From assembly GCA_963717195.1 (NCBI GenBank), contig CAVQVR010000015.1:62001-126000 (forward strand): a stretch of DNA of 64,000 bases, given 5' to 3'. This document shows, piece after piece, positions 17,818 to 25,252 of this stretch. Every line of letters begins with the position of its first letter. Position 1 is the first letter of the stretch. This stretch comes from JACDAE01 sp963717195 (lineage in GTDB: Bacteria > Chloroflexota > Ktedonobacteria > Ktedonobacterales > Ktedonobacteraceae). Both the position numbers and the translations under genes were made by a program. The notes under the pieces were generated by a model. That model saw only the letters and a list, made by a program, of their open reading frames with translations. It ran no database searches and was not told where the DNA came from.

Positions 17818-18690
17818 ATGAGTATAGAGCCCAGCATAGATCAGTTAGTAGAACAGGCAAGTGAGGGAAATGAAGAAGCTCTCGAAGCAGTCGTACGAGC
17901 TATTCAAGATCGTATTTACAACCTGGCCTTACGCATGTTGTGGCACCCATCCGATGCTGAGGACGCCACTCAGGAGATTTTATTGAAGGTGATTACACAT
18001 TTGAGTCAGTTTCGGCAGGAAAGTACTTTTATGACCTGGGTCTATCAGATTGCAACCAATCATTTGTTCACCACCCGGCGACGGCGAGCCGAAACGACCC
18101 CACTCACGTCCACATTTATCGGGAACGTCATGGAAGCGGTAGAAGCTGAACGTGCTCAATCCCACCCTGTTCTTGAGAGCCAGGATGGAGTAGAACAAGA
18201 ATTGCTCCTCAAAGAGCTGCAGCTCCGGTGCACGCTTGGCATGCTGCTTTGCCTTGACCGAGAGCACCGCCTCGCCTATATCCTGAGCGAAGTTTTTGAG
18301 GTGAGTAGTGCTCAAGGTGCCTCCATTCTCGCGATCAGCGAGTCGGCTTTCCGCAAGCGTGTCTCGCGAGCGCGAGCACGGCTTCGGAGGTGTATGGAAC
18401 CGAATTGTCGCCTGGTCGGTGAGGTACAAGAGTGCAACTGCGTCCGACACCTTGAGCAAAGTTCCTCAGCCGAGCAACGAAGGCTCGCCATGCTGCTGGC
18501 AACACATCCGCTCGGAGTGAGTGCTTTACAGCCAGATGCGGGTTTACTGGCTCAGGCCCGCGAGCTTGGACAGTTGGAACGGGTGGCCGCCATCTTTCAG
18601 AGCCACCCCTCATTTGCCGCCCCAGGCCGCCTGGTCCTGGAGATCAAGAGACTTCTGGCAAGTGACACATTTCGGATATTCGAGATGTAG
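17818..18690 (+). CDS. ECF-type RNA polymerase sigma factor with C-terminal extension
   Basis: Sigma-70 family, ECF group. Region 2 (residues about 25-95) has Y-N-L-A-L-R-M-L and D-A-E-D-A-T-Q-E-I-L-L-K-V, then F-M-T-W-V-Y-Q-I-A-T-N. Region 4 (about 130-190) has Y-I-L-S-E-V-F-E-V-S-S-A-Q-G-A and S-E-S-A-F-R-K-R-V-S-R-A-R-A-R-L. A further ~90 residues, starting with a Cys cluster (C-M-E-P-N-C...C-N-C), form an extension seen in some ECF groups. ATG 17818 is chosen with GGAA at four bases and AAGGAGG further upstream; a GTG at 17779 is possible. No anti-sigma gene adjoins; the small gene at 18825 is a candidate target or partner. Confidence 0.87.
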   Translation: MSIEPSIDQLVEQASEGNEEALEAVVRAIQDRIYNLALRMLWHPSDAEDATQEILLKVITHLSQFRQESTFMTWVYQIATNHLFTTRRRRAETTPLTSTFIGNVMEAVEAERAQSHPVLESQDGVEQELLLKELQLRCTLGMLLCLDREHRLAYILSEVFEVSSAQGASILAISESAFRKRVSRARARLRRCMEPNCRLVGEVQECNCVRHLEQSSSAEQRRLAMLLATHPLGVSALQPDAGLLAQARELGQLERVAAIFQSHPSFAAPGRLVLEIKRLLASDTFRIFEM

Positions 18691-18824
18691 GACGAAAACC
18701 GGTCACAAATGCTTCCATGATGAGTCTGATACTATGTATACTACTCTCTCATGAGACCTTCAGAAACAACGCACGCATGAGAGGAAAAGAAAAGAGATGT
18801 GACACTAGAAAAGGAGAATGCTCT

Positions 18825-19397
18825 ATGACACCCGAACAAATCAAGCAGATTATTCAAGGTGGCCAGTGGGTAAGCATCACCACCGAGCTGCGCCCAAGCA
18901 CAAATAAATCAGCAACAGGAGAAATTCAACCCTTTTATTGTTCAAGAGTTTTTACGTATTCCCCTGATGACAGATTTGCCTGTACCATCATGAATTATGC
19001 CGATGCCAATGGAAAAGTGCCTTTGGTGAAAATTGTTATTAAAGGGCATAACGCCTGGCAGGGAGAGCACCCGATTGCAAAAGGCGCTTACAACCTTGAC
19101 TACATTGCAGATGAAGGGTATGAGGTGACCCCGCTGCATCAAGGATTCGCCAATGTCGCGAACACATTTCCAGGCAATGGTCTCAACAAATGGGAAGTCA
19201 ATGTCATGCAAAACGTCACAGGAAAAGCCTTTCCTTTGTTTAGTCTTGCCGAAGGACAAATCTATGTCGACTATGACCTCATTTATATTTACAACGACAT
19301 GCTTTTTAATGGGAGTAAAAACGTTGACGGTCGTGCTTTTGACAAGCCTGAAAACAGGCCAACAAATTTGCAAATTCCGTTGGTGAGGCAGAAATAA
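18825..19397 (+). CDS. unknown protein, possibly APCDD1-like fold
   Basis: 190 residues from ATG 18825 behind AAGGAG. The start, G-G-Q-W-V-S-I-T-T-E-L-R-P-S, then C-S-R-V-F-T-Y, Y-A-D-A-N-G-K-V-P and I-V-I-K-G, follows the pattern of the extracellular APCDD1 domain (W-x-S-x-x-C-E-x-R-P, R-x-F-x-F, repeated small beta units), though the cysteines mostly differ. I infer a mainly beta, lipocalin-like protein; no signal peptide is seen, so it is likely cytosolic. It lies 134 bp behind the ECF sigma gene, same strand. Confidence 0.6.
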   Translation: MTPEQIKQIIQGGQWVSITTELRPSTNKSATGEIQPFYCSRVFTYSPDDRFACTIMNYADANGKVPLVKIVIKGHNAWQGEHPIAKGAYNLDYIADEGYEVTPLHQGFANVANTFPGNGLNKWEVNVMQNVTGKAFPLFSLAEGQIYVDYDLIYIYNDMLFNGSKNVDGRAFDKPENRPTNLQIPLVRQK

Positions 19398-19497
19398 TAG
19401 ACCAGTATATCCGCCAGAAGATCTGTGTGCCATCAGTTCTTGCCACAGGACAGTCAAGGCCACCTCCGGGTTGGTGGCATGGACCGTAATGGTCGTG

Positions 19498-19522
19498 GAG
19501 GTCTCACTACAAGAGACCTCCT
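19498..19522 (+). terminator. 9-bp stem hairpin
   Basis: GGAGGTCTC and GAGACCTCC with a 7-bp loop, about 100 bp after the stop at 19397. No clear T tract follows, so it may be a terminator or a simple hairpin. Confidence 0.4.
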
Positions 19523-19606
19523 AATCTCTGCTCCGCATCCACAACAGTAAAACAATCACAAACATCCACTGGCATATTCCTATAGGTTCGTTATACTATA
19601 TTTAAT

Positions 19607-19762
19607 GGTAACTATTCAGTAGGGGTCTGACTCCTCAGCGCCTACGGCGCTTCGCAAGCCGTTGTGTGGATGGTGGGATTTGCGACCTGGGGCCGCAAAT
19701 CCCACCATCCACACACAACCTGGGTGAGCCACCGCAGGTGGCGAGGAGACCTGAAGAGTTAC
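19607..19762. repeat. 156-bp palindromic MITE-like element, copy 1
   Basis: Begins GGTAACTATTCAG and ends CTGAAGAGTTAC, near-perfect terminal inverted repeats. It continues inward through CCTCAGCGCCTACGGCGCTT to a central long stem around GGTGGGATTTGCG and CGCAAATCCCACC. A near-identical copy is at 22933-23090. No coding capacity. Confidence 0.85.
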
Positions 19763-19810
19763 ATTTAATGACTTATATAAATCATTACTGTTGAGTAGAT
19801 AAAAAAGAGT

Positions 19811-20995
19811 ATGGACGACGAACCAACCATCAAATTAACAAAGCATTCAGAGAGACCTGCCAGGTCGGAATTCCCGCGCCCTTTTCGCATTTTTCCCAGG
19901 ATACCCTTCAAAAAAAGGGGAAAGCGCCGACCGGCAGATCCCACCCGCATTGCCCTGACCCTCTTCCTGGGTTTTCTCGTGCTGATGGGAGGAATATTTA
20001 CCTGTGGCTATATCTATGAACAAAACGTTCAGCAACCAATTTCGCAGTTCATCCATCCCGTCAGCCAGGGCGACAACACAAACGCGTCGTACGATGCGAT
20101 TGATGGACGCTCCTGGAACCTCTTACTGTTGGGAAGCGATAACGATGGGAAATATAACTTTCCGGCACTTTTGACACAGGTCATGATGGTCGTCCACGTC
20201 GATACAGCGGACAAGAGCGCTTATCTGGTCTCCATTCCGCGCGATTCGTGGGTCTCCGTACCACAGATAGGTGGCATGCACAAAATAGACCAGGCATTTT
20301 TGCTGGGTGCCACACAACATAATTCGTTTGATGATGGTGTCCGCGTTGCCCGACTCACAATTGAGCAGGATTATGGAATTCCGATTGATCGTTACGGCTG
20401 GATTGGCCTGAGCGGTTTTGCTAAGATGATCGATACTCTTGGGGGCGTCGATGTAGATGTTACGCATCCAGTGGTTGACGATAGTTATCCCAATGATATA
20501 GGCACGAGCAGTAATTCTAACGATCCCTATGCCTATGAGCGGCTTTATATCCCCCCAGGCCCACAACATCTCAATGGAACGGAGGCGCTGGAGTATGTAC
20601 GTTCACGCCACTCAGATCTTGTGGGCGATATTGGACGAACACAACGACAACAACAGATACTGAGTGCACTCAAGCAGAAGCTCAATGTTAGCAGCGTCCT
20701 CACGCACATCCCGGATCTGATGAAAGATCTCAATGGGCAAGTCTATACTGACCTTAGCGAGCAGGAGATGATCGCCTTTGCCAACTTCGGTCGCACGCTC
20801 GCCAGTGGGTCGATCAAGCGTATCACGCTGGGACCCGGCAGCGGGAACCAGGATTTCGGCGATTATGCGAGCGTCTTTGATCCATCCACCAATTCTAATC
20901 AAGATGTAATTATTCCCAATTGCAAAAATATTCAACCAGTGGTGAGCAATATTTTCCAGACGGGTATTTTCTCAGGGGGATGCAATGTTACATAA
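19811..20995 (+). CDS. LytR-CpsA-Psr (LCP) family protein
   Basis: LCP enzymes transfer lipid-linked anionic polymers or glycans onto peptidoglycan at the outer membrane face. The 394-residue protein has a basic cytosolic stretch (residues 20-45), one membrane helix (about 47-69) and an extracellular LCP domain: N-L-L-L-L-G-S-D near 102, V-S-I-P-R-D-S-W-V (about 140), G-G-M-H-K-I-D-Q-A-F, Y-G-W-I-G-L, G-G-V-D-V-D-V, and Y-V-R-S-R-H-S-D-L-V-G-D-I-G-R-T-Q-R-Q-Q. The conserved Arg and Asp residues for pyrophosphate binding are all present. Its last 11 bases overlap the pgeF start, suggesting coupled expression of two wall functions. Confidence 0.9.
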   Translation: MDDEPTIKLTKHSERPARSEFPRPFRIFPRIPFKKRGKRRPADPTRIALTLFLGFLVLMGGIFTCGYIYEQNVQQPISQFIHPVSQGDNTNASYDAIDGRSWNLLLLGSDNDGKYNFPALLTQVMMVVHVDTADKSAYLVSIPRDSWVSVPQIGGMHKIDQAFLLGATQHNSFDDGVRVARLTIEQDYGIPIDRYGWIGLSGFAKMIDTLGGVDVDVTHPVVDDSYPNDIGTSSNSNDPYAYERLYIPPGPQHLNGTEALEYVRSRHSDLVGDIGRTQRQQQILSALKQKLNVSSVLTHIPDLMKDLNGQVYTDLSEQEMIAFANFGRTLASGSIKRITLGPGSGNQDFGDYASVFDPSTNSNQDVIIPNCKNIQPVVSNIFQTGIFSGGCNVT

Positions 20996-21884
20996 CTGTC
21001 ATGAGGGGAAAGTGCATTATCTGCAATTCGAGCACTATCGCCAGTTTCCCGGCCTGATCCATGGTGTTTTCACACGTCAGGGAGGATATAGCCAGGAACC
21101 GTATAGCAGCCTTAATACCTCCACGCCGCCTTTTAACCCTGGAGATAGTATTGATAACGTTGTACGCAACCGTGGGCTTGCGTTGCAGGCGCTTGACATA
21201 GCAACTTATCCTTGCGTCACGCTGTGGCAGGTACATGGGGCTGATGTTGCGATCTATGACTCACACGAAGAATGGCGTACCGATTGGGCATATTCCTCTT
21301 ATTATGAGCGTCCATGGACGCCACAATCTATCCGTAAAGCTGATGCCTTGATCACCAAAGAGCATAGAGCAGTGTTGGCGCTTTCCTTTGCTGATTGTGT
21401 GCCTATTCTGCTGTATGATCCAGTCGAACAGGTAATAGGGCTGGTTCATGGAGGGTGGCGTGGCACCGCGCGGGGAATCGTGGTGGCCACGCTCGAAGCC
21501 ATGAACGAATACTCTGGTTGCCAGCCTGGCAACATCTATGTCGGTATTGGTCCCGCTATCGCCCCTTGCTGCTATGAGGTGAGCGAGACTGTACAGAAAC
21601 TCTTTCTGGGCCAGATGCAATTTGAGACAATGCCAGTTCGGGAGCGATACCGTGATCTCATCAAGGAAGCAGTCGTTTTCTCTACGCTGGCACTACCCGA
21701 TAAAACGAGTTTGCGCCTGGATCTGCAAGCAACCAATCGCAATCAGCTTCTGCTGGCAGGGGTGCTGCCTGAGCATATCGAAACGATGGAGATTTGCACT
21801 GGTTGCAACGTTGATCGTTTCTTCTCTCACAGGAAAGAGGAGGGTAAAACGGGGCGTTTCCCCGTGCTTATGGCTCTCTCCTGA
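20985..21884 (+). CDS. pgeF: peptidoglycan editing factor PgeF (YfiH/laccase-domain)
   Basis: Cu-oxidoreductase-fold protein; PgeF in Escherichia coli removes wrongly built (L-Ser containing) precursors, and relatives act as purine nucleoside phosphorylases. Family marks: G-V-F-T-R-Q-G-G-Y-S (about 27), W-Q-V-H-G-A-D-V (about 83), F-A-D-C-V-P-I-L (about 135), V-H-G-G-W-R-G-T (about 155, metal-site His), A-P-C-C-Y-E-V (about 190, Cys ligand) and F-F-S-H-R (near C terminus). All metal ligands remain. ATG 20985 lies within the LCP gene, so translation is coupled. Confidence 0.9.
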   Translation: MLHNCHEGKVHYLQFEHYRQFPGLIHGVFTRQGGYSQEPYSSLNTSTPPFNPGDSIDNVVRNRGLALQALDIATYPCVTLWQVHGADVAIYDSHEEWRTDWAYSSYYERPWTPQSIRKADALITKEHRAVLALSFADCVPILLYDPVEQVIGLVHGGWRGTARGIVVATLEAMNEYSGCQPGNIYVGIGPAIAPCCYEVSETVQKLFLGQMQFETMPVRERYRDLIKEAVVFSTLALPDKTSLRLDLQATNRNQLLLAGVLPEHIETMEICTGCNVDRFFSHRKEEGKTGRFPVLMALS

Positions 21885-21893
21885 TCAGGGGAA

Positions 21894-21917
21894 GTGCCTG
21901 CTGAAAAGAGCAGGCAC
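21894..21917. terminator. shared terminator between convergent genes
   Basis: Perfect 9-bp stem GTGCCTGCT/AGCAGGCAC with a 6-bp loop in the 39-bp gap between pgeF and the convergent small gene, without a long T tract. It likely ends both transcripts. Confidence 0.6.
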
Positions 21918-21923
21918 GGAGTC

Positions 21924-22346
21924 CTAGGTTACACCGATTGTCTGAGCTTGATTGAGCAATTTCCAGAATGTACCATCAGCAGTACGCACATCTTTCTTGC
22001 TAAGAACAACCGACTGACATTCGCCATTCACAGCGTTTACATGCAGAACTGACGCTTGATTATGGAAAAATGTGAGCTGGTAGCTTGCAATAAGATACAT
22101 AGGACAGAGCTGGTTAGCGGGCGCAGCAGGCAAGGACAGCGTATGTTGGTAAAGTTCCTGTACCAGGTGTGCCCTCAAAACCACTTCATGAGAAGAGGCT
22201 CCGCTATTATTCACCCCTGGCGTACGAGCAATTTCTAACTTGTTCGGTGTCGCTGCAGCAGCTTGCACTATCAGGCACCCTTCAAACAAAAACGCGATGG
22301 AGACAATCAACGGCAGCAACAACAAAGAACGACGTACGGATTTCAT
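21924..22346 (-). CDS. secreted protein of unknown function, 140 aa
   Basis: ATG 22346 (M-K-S-V-R-R-S) has AAGGAG at about seven bases. A signal peptide occupies roughly residues 1-30 (hydrophobic L-L-L-L-P-L-I-V-S-I-A-F-L-F, ending near A-A-A-A-T). The mature ~110 residues contain two Cys (L-C-P-M and G-E-C-Q) that may form a disulphide. No recognised domain. Converges on pgeF. Confidence 0.6.
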   Translation of the reverse strand: MKSVRRSLLLLPLIVSIAFLFEGCLIVQAAAATPNKLEIARTPGVNNSGASSHEVVLRAHLVQELYQHTLSLPAAPANQLCPMYLIASYQLTFFHNQASVLHVNAVNGECQSVVLSKKDVRTADGTFWKLLNQAQTIGVT

Positions 22347-22481
22347 AAGTAAATCTCCTTCCCCCACTTAACACATGAGATTATACATGGACATACTACA
22401 ATCTTCCTTTATGACGCATACGCCACCTATACTTTCAGTATACTGATACCATCAAATATATATTCTTCAATACATCGACTT

Positions 22482-22907
22482 TTATTCATTATTGTTCTGC
22501 TCATGTGGATACATCGCCTGCGGTTGTTCATAATCAAGCGGGGGATATTGCTCATATGGAGCAGGAGGTACAGCGCCTGGTTGATAGGGAGGAGGTGGTT
22601 GTGCCGCCTGGTATCCCTGCTGGTAGGGATAATAAGGAACCTGTGGTGGCAAGGGAGTTTGCGGTTGAACGTAGGGTTGATAGGGAGTTTGCGCTTTCTG
22701 TGCCGAACGTCCTAGAAACAGGTAAAGCAATGCGCCAATCAGATGAGTAAAGATTATAATCAAGATCCAGACTGTCTTCTGAGTATCTGAAATTCTTTTA
22801 TTCATAGCGCAATTAACAAGCATCCACACCCAGAAAACCGTTCCTACGATTATGAGGCCTATGATGCATTGAGCGAATAATTCAATACTATTAAAGCCTA
22901 GCGGCAT
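22482..22907 (-). CDS. PLDc_N-type membrane protein with Pro/Tyr/Gln tail
   Basis: ATG 22907 follows GGAAGG. Residues about 10-70 form two membrane segments around V-F-W-V-W-M-L-V-N-C-A-M-N and K-T-V-W-I-L-I-I-I-F-T-H-L-I-G-A, the arrangement of the PLDc_N (cardiolipin synthase N-terminal-like) domain. The remaining ~65 residues are low-complexity Pro, Tyr and Gln, cytosolic or surface. Stand-alone PLDc_N proteins have no established role. Confidence 0.75.
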   Translation of the reverse strand: MPLGFNSIELFAQCIIGLIIVGTVFWVWMLVNCAMNKRISDTQKTVWILIIIFTHLIGALLYLFLGRSAQKAQTPYQPYVQPQTPLPPQVPYYPYQQGYQAAQPPPPYQPGAVPPAPYEQYPPLDYEQPQAMYPHEQNNNE

Positions 22908-22932
22908 CGCACACTTCCCTTCCAAATATATT

Positions 22933-23090
22933 GGTAACTATTCAGAAGGGGCCTGACTCCTCAGCGCCTACGGCGCTTCGCAAGCCGTTTGGTGTGGACG
23001 GTGGGATTTGCGGCCTGGGGCCGCAAATCCCACCGTCCACACCAAACTTGGGCGAGCCACCGCAGGTGGCGAGCAGACCTGAAGAGTTAC
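22933..23090. repeat. 158-bp palindromic MITE-like element, copy 2
   Basis: Same termini as copy 1 (GGTAACTATTCAG and CTGAAGAGTTAC). The central stem pairs GGTGTGGACGGTGGGATTTG with its complement perfectly; relative to copy 1, base changes in one arm are matched in the other (GGACGG versus GGATGG). Lies between divergent genes. Confidence 0.85.
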
Positions 23091-23199
23091 TATGTATTAT
23101 TTTAACGATGAAATCTGGTAGAATAATTCTATGGCAATACTAACATTCTTAGCGTTAAAGATCAAATAGTTGTGCTCAGGTGCTCAGGAGAAATTGAAC

Positions 23200-23265
23200 A
23201 TGACCAGAATCTACATTGCGATGGAAGATGCGCTGATTGTGTTTCAGGGTACTCTGATACTCTGA
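23200..23265 (+). pseudogene. tiny open frame, possible propeller-gene relic
   Basis: Behind AGGAG, ATG 23200 opens a 21-codon frame (M-T-R-I-Y-I-A-M-E-D-A-L-I-V-F-Q-G) that ends at TGA. The wording resembles the first strand of beta-propeller proteins, so it may be a truncated remnant. The surrounding gap (23091-23406) shows nothing else. Confidence 0.25.
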
Positions 23266-23406
23266 CATCTCTATTGACGAACTCGTTCTTGCTATGACAC
23301 TATACAAAGATACATAGAGAGACCTCTAACCCCATATAAGACTCAAACGTATTATCTATTATAAAGAGGACATAAGTATCATTCAACAGCGGAGCATTAA
23401 GAAAGA

Positions 23407-24141
23407 GTGATAGACGACCACCCTATTAGCGAACAAGAACGCCTTGCAGCCAACATCGCAGCGGTACGTGCATCTATCAAAGCAGCCGCAGAGAGAGTTG
23501 GGCGGCGACCTGAGGAGATCACACTCATCGCCGTCTCTAAAACGAGGCCCGTTACGATGGTTGAAATGGCGTATGATCTGGGGATTAGCGATTTTGGTGA
23601 GAATCGTGTGCAGGAAGCGCTACCCAAAATTGCTGAATTTCGTCCTCCGGGGCTACGTTGGCATATGATTGGTCGCTTGCAAAGCAATAAAGCTCGTAAA
23701 GTGGTGAGTGCGTTTGATTCTGTGCAGAGCATTGACTCTCTCCATGTCGCCCAGGCTCTCAATCGTTCTATAGAGGTGGAGCAAAGAGGACGTCTGCCAG
23801 TTTTGCTTGAGGTGAATGTTGCGGGTGAGCAGAGCAAAGCTGGTATAACGGGGGCTGAAGTTCCAGTGCTGGCACGTCAGATTGCAGAACTTCCGCATCT
23901 GGAGCTTCAGGGGTTGATGACAGTTGCTCCGCAGGTAGATAACCCGGAAGAGGTGCGCCCCGTGTTTCGTGAGCTACGTTCGTTACGGGATCGTTTACGA
24001 GATGAGTTGCCTGATTGTTCATGGAAGCATCTGTCTATGGGCATGACTGATGATTATTGTATAGCAATTGAAGAAGGTGCCACCATTGTCCGTGTTGGAC
24101 GGGCGATCTTTGGCGAACGTGTGTATAAAGGAGACCAATAA
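23407..24141 (+). CDS. yggS: PLP homeostasis protein (YggS/PROSC)
   Basis: Alanine-racemase-fold protein that binds pyridoxal 5'-phosphate and balances the vitamin B6 and amino acid pools. PLP Lys in I-A-V-S-K-T-R near residue 40, F-G-E-N-R-V-Q-E, W-H-M-I-G-R-L-Q-S-N-K (about 95), E-V-N-V-A-G-E-Q-S-K-A-G (about 140), and S-M-G-M-T-D-D-Y plus R-V-G-R-A-I-F-G. Start is GTG 23407 with only a weak ribosome site (AAAGAG). TAATG joins it to the next gene. First gene of a four-gene operon ending with yggT and yggU. Confidence 0.9.
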   Translation: MIDDHPISEQERLAANIAAVRASIKAAAERVGRRPEEITLIAVSKTRPVTMVEMAYDLGISDFGENRVQEALPKIAEFRPPGLRWHMIGRLQSNKARKVVSAFDSVQSIDSLHVAQALNRSIEVEQRGRLPVLLEVNVAGEQSKAGITGAEVPVLARQIAELPHLELQGLMTVAPQVDNPEEVRPVFRELRSLRDRLRDELPDCSWKHLSMGMTDDYCIAIEEGATIVRVGRAIFGERVYKGDQ

Positions 24142-24635
24142 TGAAACTTGACGATCTGCTTTTCAGCCGTCGCATCCGCCAGAACCATGCTCTGGAACAT
24201 GCGACAATCACAATTCTGAGCGACCATGTCCCCGAATTGCGTGTTAGCGCGCGCTCCAGTTCAGACGGCTTTATTATCTTCGGCGATGTGGATCTGGGGC
24301 AACTGCGTATTGCTCTGGACGAGGCGCTATCTCGCTTACTTGCCGGCGAATCAGAGCTGGCCATCCACCCTAACTGTGGTACCAACCTTGCAGTCGGCGT
24401 TACAATGGTTACCATCGGGACGATGTTAGGAATGGCATCGACCCATACACGAACGCGTGTTGCCACGGCTGCTGCATCATCAGTTGCAGGCTGGGCTGCG
24501 GCTCGCCCATTAGGAGAATATGTGCAACGTCACTTTACCACCCTACCAGACCTGCGAGGTGTACGCGTCACTGAGATAGCCCGCCGCAAATTCTTTGGAA
24601 TGACATTCGTTGAAGTACGCACTGTACAGGAGTAA
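24141..24635 (+). CDS. DUF6391-type protein with HALEHAT motif
   Basis: 164 residues; ATG shares its A with the yggS TAA. Near the N terminus is R-Q-N-H-A-L-E-H-A-T-I-T-I-L, the hallmark of this uncharacterised family, then G-F-I-I-F-G-D-V-D. Residues about 80-125 are Gly/Ala/Met-rich and could be two membrane segments. H-A-L-E-H could be metal-binding, but no activity is known. Operon position between yggS and yggT suggests a membrane role with those genes; this is inference. Confidence 0.65.
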   Translation: MKLDDLLFSRRIRQNHALEHATITILSDHVPELRVSARSSSDGFIIFGDVDLGQLRIALDEALSRLLAGESELAIHPNCGTNLAVGVTMVTIGTMLGMASTHTRTRVATAAASSVAGWAAARPLGEYVQRHFTTLPDLRGVRVTEIARRKFFGMTFVEVRTVQE

Positions 24636-24638
24636 TGT

Positions 24639-24923
24639 ATGCCACTGTTTACACCACCTGTTCCCATCTTGAGCTTCCTGGTGACATATGGAATTGGAAT
24701 AATTATTCTATCGATGCTGATCCGAGCTTTCGCATCCTGGTTTCGTATTGATGAACGTTTCGCGTTTATTCGTTTTCTGGCTCGCATCACCGATCCATTT
24801 ATCAGCCCGGTACGTCGACTTATACCTCCGCTGGGCTTCATCGATCTGTCTTTTATCATAACATTGTTCCTGCTGATCATTTTGCACCAACTCTTACAGC
24901 AGGCACTCCCTAGCGGGTGGTAG
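24639..24923 (+). CDS. yggT: YggT family membrane protein
   Basis: 94 residues with two membrane segments (about 8-30 and 66-88) and the conserved loop I-R-A-F-A-S-W-F-R-I...I-T-D-P-F-I-S-P-V-R-R-L-I-P-P. YggT proteins occur with yggS in many phyla and relate to division or osmotic tolerance, mechanism unknown. Three bases separate it from the previous stop. Confidence 0.88.
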   Translation: MPLFTPPVPILSFLVTYGIGIIILSMLIRAFASWFRIDERFAFIRFLARITDPFISPVRRLIPPLGFIDLSFIITLFLLIILHQLLQQALPSGW

Positions 24924-24927
24924 TTTC

Positions 24928-25179
24928 ATGCTCCTAAACGTGCGCGTTATTCCACGCAGCAGTAAAGACAGGCTTGAATGGGAACAGGGTACGCTCAAGG
25001 CTCGTCTAACGGCACCGCCAGTGGATGGGGCCGCGAACTCTGCCCTGATAAATCTGCTCGCGCAACGCCTCTCAGTACCTCGCCGCACGATCAGCATTAT
25101 CCGTGGCGAAACGAGCCGCCAAAAAACAGTGGAGATTGCAGACCTGACGCTAGAACAAGTTGAGGGCAGGCTGCAATAA
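24928..25179 (+). CDS. yggU: YggU family (DUF167) protein
   Basis: 83-residue DUF167 domain protein: L-N-V-R-V-I-P-R-S-S-K-D near the start, then the family core T-A-P-P-V-D-G-A-A-N-S-A-L, followed by I-I-R-G-E-T-S-R-Q-K-T. Function undetermined. Starts four bases after yggT and ends the operon; a palindrome follows at 25195. Confidence 0.88.
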   Translation: MLLNVRVIPRSSKDRLEWEQGTLKARLTAPPVDGAANSALINLLAQRLSVPRRTISIIRGETSRQKTVEIADLTLEQVEGRLQ

Positions 25180-25194
25180 TATTTGTAGGAGCCG

Positions 25195-25249
25195 CGTTTA
25201 CGACGCCCCGGTGGGTCCAATGTGATGACCCACCGGGGCGTCGTAGACG
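25195..25249. repeat. 23-bp-arm inverted repeat between convergent genes
   Basis: Arms 25195-25217 and 25227-25249 match at 22 of 23 bases (ACGACGCCCCGGTGGGTC core) with a nine-base loop. It lies between yggU and the receptor kinase, tail to tail, so may terminate both. A degraded relative is at 1113-1160. Confidence 0.85.
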
Positions 25250-25252
25250 TGT

